Below, piece after piece: positions 46,401 through 55,388 of a DNA stretch of 64,000 nt. The stretch is from Symsagittifera roscoffensis (Eukaryota; Xenacoelomorpha; Acoela; Convolutidae). The stretch covers positions 4,728,209 through 4,792,208 of the forward strand of contig NC_087065.1 of assembly GCF_963678635.1 (NCBI RefSeq), read 5' to 3'. The notes beneath the pieces were generated by a model. The model was not told the origin of the DNA and made no database searches. It saw only the letters and a program-made list of their open reading frames with translations. The stretch's first letter is position 1. Each line of letters starts with the position of its first letter. The position numbers and the translations under genes are program-made.

Positions 46401-46945
46401 ACGGAGTGATGACGTGGCACTCAGCTCTTCGGCCGATACTGGAATGCTATCTGTAATACCTGGCTGTGCAGATGTGTTCGCCCCCGACACTTCCTTCACT
46501 GCATGCTTGACTGGGCTGTAGTAGAACTGCTTCTGCCTTTTGTTTCTTCCTGAAAATCCAAAGGATAATGAAACCTTGTCAATTCAGTCTTGAGGCGTGG
46601 AGTTTCATATTAGGCTCCAATATGAGATAGTTGTCAAAAAATACTGGAACCAAGTCTGGAGATCTGGGATGATATGCACGGCAGGACTCGCTTTCTCGAT
46701 TAAAAAAATGTTGTTTCCGACAAATTGCTTCGGCGGGAAAGTGCTTATCTGTAGAGCTTTTTGTCTCCTTCTTTTTCGACTGTATGTTGATGAGAGATGG
46801 TTTTGCGTGATTTTTACTCGAAGTAGGCTTCTCAGTTGGCTAATATTCGGCTACAGGGGGAAAAATGATTTTTCCCCATTTTGATGATGACTTAGTTAGG
46901 TTTACCATTGGTGCCTGCGAGTGAACCAACCGTGGATCTTCGTTT
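43488..46945 (+). repeat. Segmental duplication, copy 2
   Basis: Near-identical to copy 1. It extends about 160 bases further on the right (to GTGAACCAACCGTGGATCTTC), where it still matches copy 3 near 52330-52350. It includes a second 70-base retroelement fragment at its start (43488-43557), a passenger of the duplication. Confidence 0.95.
44498..44688 (+). CDS. Coiled-coil exon, copy 2
   Basis: Identical in coding sequence to copy 1, with the same acceptor, alternative acceptor and donor. The following exon is also deleted here by the same 201-base loss, so both recent copies descend from one deleted ancestor. Confidence 0.7.
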
Positions 46946-47025
46946 ATCAATATCTCTGTTCTTTTGTTCTAAAGTGTTAAAATGTCCTTTTGTGTAATTA
47001 ATCTAAAATTTCATGTTGACTCTAA
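46946..47025. other. Junction sequence between duplication copy 2 and the next repeat
   Basis: Short AT-rich sequence with no feature. Confidence 0.4.
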
Positions 47026-47547
47026 AATTTCGACTACTAAATGAGACGACGGGGAGATGATTTTCATAAAAAATTTCAAATTTTAGATAAAAATTTTTTC
47101 ATTTTATTTTATTGTTTTTCATTTATTTTTTTTATTGTTATTACTGCTGCTCCATAAACTTTAAAAAGCAGTCGTAACGATCAGGGTTTCGCCCTGATAC
47201 GAGCAGTCTTGTTTTATTTTATTCTCAATTAGCTCAAATGTTTAATTTCCACAAACGAGCTGATACGTGTTTTGAGCCTGTCATTCCCAAAAAAAAACCT
47301 TTTCGGTTTATGAAAGTTACAGACCGCCGCCAGACATTTGCAAGATAATTTTTACAATAAGACAAAATCTGCAACAGGATGATAAAGTCTGTCAAGTGAT
47401 TTTGTTCTCATTTGTTTAAAACAAGACTGCTTGTTTGTCAAGGCGAATCCTCAAATGTTCAGACTGCACTTTAAAATCAATTAATTTTTTTGTTGTTGAA
47501 AAAATTAGTGATGTATTAAGAGTCTCTTATCTCGCGGTTATGACCAA
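47026..47547. repeat. Duplicated segment, copy 2 (uninterrupted; empty site for the LTR element)
   Basis: Collinear with 29870-30117 plus 32544-32822. It carries a Helentron-like subfamily copy (about 47026-47213, hairpin CAGGGTTTCGCCCTG at 47182-47196) and a diverged one in reverse near 47420-47475. At 47265-47280 ACGTGTTTTGAG is uninterrupted where the other copy has the 2.4-kb LTR element between duplicated GTGT bases. Confidence 0.85.
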
Positions 47548-47980
47548 ATGACTTGCCAAAATTCAACTTTATTGTCCTAAGCCAACGCTTATTTATGTTA
47601 TTAGAACACAATTGATTGCGCGTTAATTGTTCCTATATGGCCCAATTTCCAACTTTCAGACCCCATTAACATAACAAAAAGTGGCTGAGCTAAAAACTCG
47701 AAAACTTACTGATTAAAAAAATCACCCCATACATTAACATTCAGCTTTTTTTCAGAAGTCGGAACAATCAACTTAAAATATTACATCAGTCATAATTGTT
47801 GTCGCTTTAAATTTCTAGAAAAGTTGTGAGCTTTGGCCAAACGTCAAGAAGCCGCTAGTTGGCAAGGAAGGATAGCTTACATGGTTTTGCTTTGCCGCGC
47901 TTATATCCGGCACAAGAATTGTACTGCTCATGAATTGGGAGCTTGCCACCAACTATATTGTAATGCGTACAAATAAGGCA

Positions 47981-48515
47981 ACAAGACTGCTCGTATCAGG
48001 GCGAAGCCCTGAATGTTCCGACTGCCTTTTAGGGATTTATCGAGCAGCGATAACATTAAAACATTAAATGTCATAAAATAGAATGAATTTTTTTTTTCTA
48101 AAATTTGAAATTTTCTTATGAAAATCAACCCCCACACGCCATTTAAAGTACAAAAGGATAGATTTAGCCCCTTGTAACAAATCCATTATGTCAAATAGCT
48201 TCTTTCAACCAATTTGGAACGATTTTAAGACGGATTAGCACTTCGCTTACCTTACGCGTTGATAGCGCGAAATATATCGCGCGTTAATTGTCCCAAATTG
48301 GCAAAAATGGCGATCTTTAATACCCCATAATTTTACGAAAAAGGATCACAGCTAAAATATCTTTTCAAATTTGAGCTCAGGACAACAATACTTTTTGAAT
48401 GATTTTAAAAAATCCCGTCAAAAACGGCTAGTTAAAAAGTCGAAATTTGTCTGAAGAAAAGAAAACCCACCCCGAGCACAAATATTCCGTTACTTTTGTA
48501 TCGAAAGTCGGAACA
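47981..48515 (-). mobile_element. Helentron-like element, longest complete copy
   Basis: Spans ACAAGACTGCTCGTATCAGG with hairpin CAGGGCGAAGCCCTG to TCGAAAGTCGGAAC. It includes the CACACGCCATTT word, the TAGCGCGAAATATATCGCGCG palindrome and CACCCCGAGCAC near the end. At about 535 bases it is the best representative of the family here and has no coding capacity. Confidence 0.75.
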
Positions 48516-49753
48516 AAAACCAAGCTACCGGTATTGAAAAGAATCGGATTGCTATCATTTTATACAAACAGGGTATAAGAGACCTAAATATCGACTTGAA
48601 TCGATTTAAAATTGTTTGAGTTTGATACAAAAACGTAGCTTAATAGTCAACTTTAATCAATTTTGACTCGATTTTTTTTGTCAATCACTTTTGCTTTCAT
48701 TTTGCTATCGATTTTAGTATCAATAAAACTGATTAAATCGAGTTACTTCAAATCTTGACGAACTTTTTGTTTAATCATTTTATACAGATTATATAGAGAT
48801 GAAATAGAGGAGTTTCATTCAGATTTTCTAGATTATCAAAAAATAGAGAAATATTGGAAACAAAATTTTAACGTCTGCTTTTCAAATAACTTTTCATTTT
48901 GATGTTCGGCCTGTAAAAACTATGACTATAACTATCACCTAAATTTTCTGCACCAAAGATGAGTTGTTCTAATTAGAATTTTTTCATTTTATGTAATCTT
49001 CCTATCAAAATTGAGCCTAGAACTTTGATAATGAAATTGAAATTCAAATTTTTTTTCGCATTTTTCTATTTTGCATTTTCCGCAGGAATCCTTAGTTCGG
49101 CACAATTTAAATTGCTTGCGGTAAATAAAAAAAAACTCTCCGTGATTGAATTTGCTCTATGTAGCTGTGATGGAGATTTTCTTGAATACATAAATCTAAT
49201 CAAGCTTCGAAACAAAAAGATCAGTTAAGTTAGATGAATCATATTGTGATTTGGTGATTTTCACTACCTTGCAAAAATCCATTTAAATCCATTTTTTATG
49301 CAAAAAAAATGTTTTTTTTTCTCCCGTAAAAACTGATTTAATCTATTTTAAATTGATTTACGTTTTTAAATGGGCTAAATATTCGATTTAACTCAATTTG
49401 AATCTCAAGTGTTTCAGTGTGGGTAGTGTTGTATTGTTAAATTTTCAGGATATACGCTTTACATATTTGTATACATGACAGTTATTTGTATACAGATATT
49501 TGTATACAATACATTTTTTTTACAGAACAATATTTTAATTAGCTGAAGATCTTTATTTGAGCTGGCGCGACGAAAATAGAGGAAATTCTTCTTAGTCGGT
49601 CCGAACGTAATCAGTTTTGCTCGAGACGATCGAAACGTATTATGATTTTTCAGCCGAGACTGTCATGTCACAAATGAGCTCGTCGAACCTTGTGGTTCAT
49701 TAATTACAGTCTTGTTCCGCTCCCAGTTTTCTCTTTCTCACTTTAATAAATAG

Positions 49754-49974
49754 TATTTTGTGACGATGTAGATATTGGAGCGAAGTACCACGAGGAGTTG
49801 ATTATGAAGTTGGAGAGTGAGAGGGCGGAGGCTGTGAGGGGGGAGAGGGAGAGGGCGGAGGCCGAGGCGGAGGAGAAGTTGCGGGGGGAGGTGGAGCGGC
49901 TGCACCAGTATGCCAGACAGGACAGAGAGAGGGCTCTAAAGCAACTGCAGGCAATGCACGACCAACAACTAACG
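49754..49974 (+). CDS. Coiled-coil exon, copy 3 (with 10-residue insertion)
   Basis: Same borders as copies 1 and 2 (acceptor AAATAG with the alternative 18 bases on, donor AACG|GTATAC), 221 bases. It is 30 bases longer because of an in-frame repeat-like insertion (AVRGERERAE region), which keeps both the frame and the charged coiled-coil pattern. Because the next exon follows only in this copy, this is the best candidate for the exon in use. Confidence 0.72.
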
Positions 49975-50593
49975 GTATACAGATAAAGTCGCAAAATTTT
50001 GCAAAAAAGTTATTGTTGCACAGCTTAAAAAGAGAGATTGTTTTAATTAAATGATTTTACGAATTTTTGATTTCATTATTTAGATTATAATTAGCGTAAG
50101 CTTTTGAAATGTATATCGAAAAGATTTTGGATTGCGTTATCGTTGAAAATAAATCGTTAGAAATTAAAACTTATTTTTGGCGCGAAAAGAGAAAAAATTG
50201 AATCCCTAAAGTATATTATCAAAGAGGTCATTTGGGTCGTTTGGACGCCCTTCATATGCCGGTTATCAACCGAATAACATTCAAACAAAACAAACAAAAT
50301 AACCCACGAACAAGAAAACTTTTTTGTGAATTGTTATCTACGCGTATCGAGGTTTATATGCCGTTTTTCCATTATAGTCATTTTTTTTGTCTTTTTAAAA
50401 ACTAAAATTATGTGACTAGTTTAGGCCAGACTTATATTTATAAAACTATTTTTTTCTCACGTCAAAAATCCCCATGTAATCGTTGATGACGCAGAATGTA
50501 CATGTGGCTATAAAATTAACAAGGCGGAAGTTTACTGACTTGTGGTGTCAGTTAGTAACATTTAATAAATTATAAATGTTTCCGGGTGCGTAG

Positions 50594-50653
50594 GAGGAGA
50601 AAATGAAGATAGAAAGTCAGCTGAACCAGATGTGGCAGGTCAAATTGGAGGAG
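50594..50653 (+). CDS. Coiled-coil protein gene, next exon (only in copy 3)
   Basis: Sixty bases between acceptor GTGCGTAG and donor GAG|GTCAGT, phase 0 to phase 0, encoding EEKMKIESQLNQMWQVKLEE. It joins the coiled-coil exon end (phase 0) and continues the helical pattern. The 201 bases around it (50536-50736) are absent from copies 1 and 2. The gene presumably continues downstream, but I found no further plus-strand exon in the window. Confidence 0.65.
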
Positions 50654-51803
50654 GTCAGTCATGTTCAGTTGTACATATTAACCCCCAATTAACCCCCACC
50701 CCCACCCCATTAACCCCTTTTCAACCCACTTCCTACGTCCTATCTTACCCAATTCGGTGTGGAAATATCTCAAGACAGAAATTATATGAAATTATATCAA
50801 CTAATTACAAATTAGAAATCTTTAATTTTAATATTTTTAAGGTTTGGTTCGACTGACTGGAATTGATTTATGCCATTCGCACCTTCTGTCATAAAAGTAG
50901 CACCCCATCCCCCCCCCCGCCACCACCACCACCACCACCTATCTAATCGAACTTGGTTCAGATTAGCCCATTTACCCCAAATTAACCAGACCACGTGACA
51001 ATGTATCACGTGACGCCACTTTCAATTTCCCGCTTGAACACGAATCTCTAGTCAACAAACGCATCACTTGTCGAATGCCCTACTGCAGTTTTTCTGACAC
51101 ATCTGATTTCTATAGACTCAATTTTTGGAGAGACCAATTTTTAAATCCATTCCGCATGCTCAGCTATATTACCACTCAGAAATTGACAAAATGGGTGGGG
51201 GTCCCCGGCTTGATTTCCATTTTTCCTAAAACTAAGCGAGCGGGAGTATAAAGTGCTATACAACCATTAGAGTTCAACGACGCTTTCTTAACTGGCAAAG
51301 ACGTTTTTAACGGAATGTCGTCCCTCTTAAAATTAGTGACAGACTTCGCGGATCAAGTTAACATCCTAAACAACTTAAGATCCTCCACCCCAGCGTTCAA
51401 TATAAATCAATTTTGCTGAGCGAAAGAGTAGACTAGACTACTATTGGAAATCTATCTAAACTAAAAATAAAATAACAACTTGAGATCAAGTTGAGGTTTG
51501 TTCAGACTGATTACCTACGGATGGATATGCTTGGTTGTGTAAACTCGAATGAGAATTGCAACTGTATTTTTCGACAGATTCTTAAAATTAAGTTAACAGA
51601 CTTTAATTTTACTTCAACAATATATCAAGTTCGGGTTACCTATCCCGATCTTGACAGCTCATTTCAACTCACTTTAAACTAACATCTTAAATAAAACGCA
51701 GTATAGCAATAAAGTCAACATAAAGATACGTCACACTTCCCAAATAACGAATTTTTCAAAATTGCAATTTGAAGAAAAATTAACAAATAAAAAAACAATC
51801 ATA

Positions 51804-52420
51804 CAGTTAAGTTAAAGTTTCAGTTGTTATTGGAGTTTTCATGTAGGCTCGTATGTTCTTCCCACGGAGTGATGGTGTGGCACTCAGCTCTTCGGCCGAT
51901 ACTGGAATGCTATCTGTAATACCTGGCTGTGTCGATGTGTTCGCCTCCGAAACTTCCTTCACTGCATGCTTGACTAGGCTGTCGTAGAATTGCTCCCTGA
52001 AATTCTGCCTATTGTTTCTTTCTGAAAATCTGGAGGATGAGATGTTGAAACATTGGGGTTTTCTTTTTGGCTCCAATACGAGATAGTCGTCCAAAGATAC
52101 TGCAACCAAGTCTAAGGATATGAGATGATATCTACAATGTGACTGACTTTCTCAATTATTAAATTTTTTGGTGTCTCTGTGCTGGACTGTAGGTTGCAGA
52201 GAGGTGGTTTTGCGCGGTTTATACTCAAATCAAGCTTCTCAGTTGACGAAGGTTCGGCTACAAGGGGAAGAATGATCCTTGACGATTTTGACGATGACCT
52301 ACTTAGGTTTACCCTTGGTTCCGGCGAGTGAACCAACCCTGGATCTTGATTTTTCGACCGCTGTGTCTTCTTAGGCGCAATTGACCAAAAATTTTGGGTT
52401 GGCTTTATAAGTTGACGCGG
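51804..52420 (-). pseudogene. Possible minus-strand coding remnant inside the duplication
   Basis: On the minus strand two adjoining frames look coding by composition: 52112-52420 (Ser/Pro/Lys-rich, with SRSSSKSSRIILPLVAEP) and 51804-52109 (SLDDYLVLEPKRKPQCF ... ITDSIPVSAEELSATPSL). They are offset by a frame change near 52110. The second part is conserved in copies 1 and 2 (43014-43196, 46317-46499), but the region before it is disrupted there. It could be a real 3' exon of a minus-strand gene with a tiny intron, or a decayed gene. Product unknown. Confidence 0.35.
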
Positions 52421-53078
52421 TTTTGATATGCTCTATTAGTCACCCATTGGGTGCCAAATCTGCAAGTTGGGTGTCTTCTTCCGTTGATAATAATGAAGTG
52501 TCCAGAGGCCTCTTGCTCTTCTTAAATGCGGATGTCTTTGAACTCTAATCTAACACTCTACGGTTGTTACTTTATAGTCTTATAGCCAAATGCTTTTTTC
52601 TCTTAAATTTTCCTTCTTTTATTATTTGAGTGGTGTTTGTGACTTTTGTAAATTTATCACGTGATAGTTTGAATGAATGTTTTTCCGACATCTCTATTGG
52701 GCTAGGATTTGTTAAGAGTATTTGCTCAAAATTACCGTTTGACATTGATTTTAACGATCACCGTTTCCGATCTGAATCTCAAGTTTCCTTTCGAGAGTGA
52801 GACTCCTCTGAAGTAGGTTTTTTTTTTAATCTCTAAAACAAGTTGAAAAGATTCCTTGTAAGTATAATCGTAAACAATAACTGGTCCAGTTTTCAGAGAC
52901 CAGGAATTTTGCGTTTTCCACTTTCCATCACTGGGATAAATTGTTAGCGATCAGTGTACCTTATAATTTATTAGGTTTTCTGTTGTAGTCAGTATAAGTT
53001 CTGTCCATTAGAAGGTATTTCAAGGATAGTATTCGTATTTTCTCCCCAGAATTCAAAAAATATCTGCTGGCTGTTTGC
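52421..53078. other. Sequence between the duplication and the retrovirus-like element
   Basis: A minus-strand open stretch at about 52457-52560, after an acceptor-like TTAG, reads SSKTSAFKKSKRPLD and could be another exon of the minus-strand remnant; this is weak. The rest is AT-rich without a recognisable feature. Confidence 0.35.
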
Positions 53079-53616
53079 TGTTCTGAATTGAAATCAGAAA
53101 CACAATTATTAAAACTTTTACCATATGTTCTGACTTGAAATCAGAAACATAATTCTTAAACTTTTACCACATGTTCTGACTTGAAATGATGTGTTTGCTC
53201 GGTTGATAAAATATCACCAAAAGCAAACATTACAGCATGTGTTGTTTCTTTCTGATTGGTTTAACCAACAGATGGAATGTTGAAAATATCAAAATCTATG
53301 GTATATAAGGCAAGCGAAAATATACCAAATATCACTTCATCACTTCATCACTTTCTCAAATCTCATAACCACTCTCATACTGAGACCCCCAACCATCCTA
53401 ATAACCAAAATCTCAAATCTCTATCTCGATAACTATAAATCCATACCCCAATGTCTCTTGATATAAAATTGATGTGTGTCCTCTATATTTGAAATAATAT
53501 ACTTATTTACGAGTGAAAGAAACTTTGTCTGTTGAATAAGAATAGGAAAGTCTTAGCAACATTCAGAAAGACCCCTTGTTCTAACTAACTGCGATTTGGT
53601 CGATCGCATAAGTTAA
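53079..53616 (+). promoter_or_regulatory. U3-like region: enhancer-type repeats, TATA box and leader of the retrovirus-like element
   Basis: TGTTCTGACTTGAAATCAGA-type units start at 53079, 53126 and 53172 (46-47-base period, third incomplete), as in retroviral U3 enhancers. A TATATAA box follows at 53302-53308, in GGTATATAAGGCAAG. The 300 bases after it are leader-like. The second LTR is not in the window, so LTR borders and PBS could not be fixed. The word CCATATGTTCT (53121-53131) recurs inverted in the internal promoter at 60345-60355. Confidence 0.55.
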
Positions 53617-53910
53617 GTCGAGTCATATAACGAGTCATATGACGAAAAATACCCAAAACAAAATACTTTCAGAGATAACGAACAAGCTGCAAAACAGCAT
53701 TATGACCAAGAGAATAGGCAATCCAGCAGTGATCCTAGAGGTCGACAATATAATCAAAACGGATATAACCGAACAAATAGTCGTGATTCTGATAGATCAA
53801 GATCACCAGGATTCAGAATGAATCAAAATCAAGTTGAAAACACCCATTGGGTAGAAGAAGAAACTAACTACTGTAACGCACTGACAGATATGTTTCCTTT
53901 AAACTATTAA
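53617..53910 (+). CDS. gag C-terminal remnant ending at a -1 frameshift site
   Basis: Open for 98 codons after an upstream in-frame stop, with no ATG of its own. It is rich in Gln, Asn, Arg, Ser and Asp (e.g. DPRGRQYNQNGYNRTNSRDS), like a nucleocapsid tail, but without a CCHC knuckle. The capsid region expected before it is missing, so this copy has lost most of gag or used a spliced leader I cannot trace. The last codons contain the slippery heptamer T TTA AAC (53898-53904) two codons before the stop TAA (53908-53910). The pol frame opens in -1 at this spot. Confidence 0.65.
   Translation, partial: VESYNESYDEKYPKQNTFRDNEQAAKQHYDQENRQSSSDPRGRQYNQNGYNRTNSRDSDRSRSPGFRMNQNQVENTHWVEEETNYCNALTDMFPLNY
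53898..53904 (+). promoter_or_regulatory. UUUAAAC slippery heptamer for -1 frameshift (gag to pol)
   Basis: In the gag frame the bases read T TTA AAC, a canonical X XXY YYZ heptamer. Slipping back one base gives TTT AAA then CTA TTA AAG, which is the pol frame. Its place immediately before the gag stop is where such signals normally lie. Confidence 0.75.
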
Positions 53911-55388
53911 AGTCTCCGAAGCCAAGTGAAGATAGCAATCCAAAAGCAAGGATCTATCTCAATCTGTATCATTTCGCCACCGGAGACACAAATAAAAATA
54001 GTGGACTGGAAATTGAATTTATGGTCGATCCAGGATCAACTTGTAGTATCATAAATGAACCAACTTATCGAGAATTAAACAAAATTGGACAAAAACTGAC
54101 TCTTTTCAAATCCCAAAGTAAAGCCAAAACTTACAACGGATCTGAAATCCGTATGCTTGGCCATACATCAATCGTTTCATGCTTTGATACCGACGGAAAA
54201 TATCCAACAAACCACAAAGTCTGGATAACAGAAGAACGCACTGTTAATCTATTAGGAATCGACTTCTGTCATTTGTTTCTTAAAGCACTTTATTTTGATA
54301 TCCCAGCAGTGGAACTAAAATCCGAAGATGGTGTCATCTCATATGGCTTATTAAACAATGATAAGGAATATCCGAATGTTTCTAAAATAGAAACAATCCG
54401 ACTTAAAGATCCCCTATATATCTCACACCGCTCCTCGCATCTGTATAAACATACAGCTGAAACATATTTTAAAAAAGGAACTACATTTCTTCCTCACAAA
54501 GACACGTGTAAAACTGGTTTAATTTTCATGAATACCATTTGTGTTCAAACTGAATACAAACTCCCGATTTTGATTGAAAATCAACAAGACCACCCAGTAA
54601 CCATAAATAAAGGCGTACTCGGATATGCAGTAACAGATATACAAGGAGAAGAAAAAGTATATGCAATCCAAGATTGCGATGAATTTACAGCAACTATTCT
54701 AAACGAAAGTTCAGAATTTGACAGTTGTTTCATGTTGAACACAATTGTAAACACCACACAAGAATGTACAAGCCGAGTTCATGATTCTTGTATAAAATAC
54801 ATCGATTTCCAACAACAATCCATATTCGAATCAAACATGCCAATTGCCCAATGCATTTCTGCTGATAGAGCCATGACCCAAGGCTTCGCCGAAATGGTCT
54901 GTCGACGATATACAAAAATGAGAGATTTTTGTAGCTATAATAATAACAGCGTGAACGAAATCATCGTTTATCGAGATTCCAGTTCCGGACAGATAATTTA
55001 CAATCTGATCACCAAGGAAAGATATTTCCAAAAACCTACCTATCAAAGCATTCACTATGCACTAGATGAAATGAAACATCATGCGATTGCTAATAATATT
55101 CGTTGTATTGCAATGCCAAAAATTGCTTGTGGTCTAGACAAAATGGATTGGAAAGAAGTTTCTAAAATCATCGTCGACGTGTTCAGATTCTCTGGAATCA
55201 CAATTTATGTCTATGTACCTGGTTGGGAACTCAATAGCATGCCTGCGCTAGAAGTATTCGATACAGAAAGTGTATCAGAAATATTTGAACAAATCGGTTC
55301 TGATATAGTTCAGGCCTGTAACAGCGATGGCAAACTAGCCACCGATTTCTCGGCTGATGCAAAGAATCTTTGCAGACCACTCGTTTGA
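53911..55388 (+). CDS. Protease and TARG1/OARD1-like macrodomain (first part of pol)
   Basis: Entered by -1 frameshift. Near 54003-54050 is the retropepsin site, where the usual D-S/T-G reads VDPGST, followed by NLLGIDFC as the second protease motif. A linker with ILIENQQDHPVTINKG follows. Counting residues from ATG 54021, about 270-412 form a macrodomain of the TARG1 (OARD1) type: PIAQCISADRAMTQGFAEMV, NLITKERYFQKPTY and IAMPKIACGLDKMDW. In human TARG1, Lys84 and Asp125 remove ADP-ribose from proteins and DNA; the equivalents here are Lys332 (ITK, 55014) and Asp373 (CGLD, 55137), both present. A single in-frame TGA (55386-55388) separates this from RT in the same frame. Confidence 0.85.

Larger units (their letters stand above)
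48808..52350 (+). repeat. Segmental duplication, copy 3 (diverged, ancestral-like)
   Basis: Matches copies 1 and 2 from GAGTTTCATTCAGATTTT onward with scattered substitutions and indels along its whole length, so it separated much earlier. It lacks the retroelement fragment and keeps the second exon missing from the others, so it is closer to the ancestral arrangement. Confidence 0.9.

Noticed and set aside
53639-53821. ATG-initiated frame at the gag remnant (MTKNTQNK...)
   Set aside because: It is in a different frame from the Gln/Asn/Arg-rich gag tail that leads into the slippery site; the tail frame explains the region better.
54730-55055. Minus-strand frames opposite the macrodomain
   Set aside because: Shadows of the macrodomain coding sequence, which has clear conserved motifs on the plus strand.
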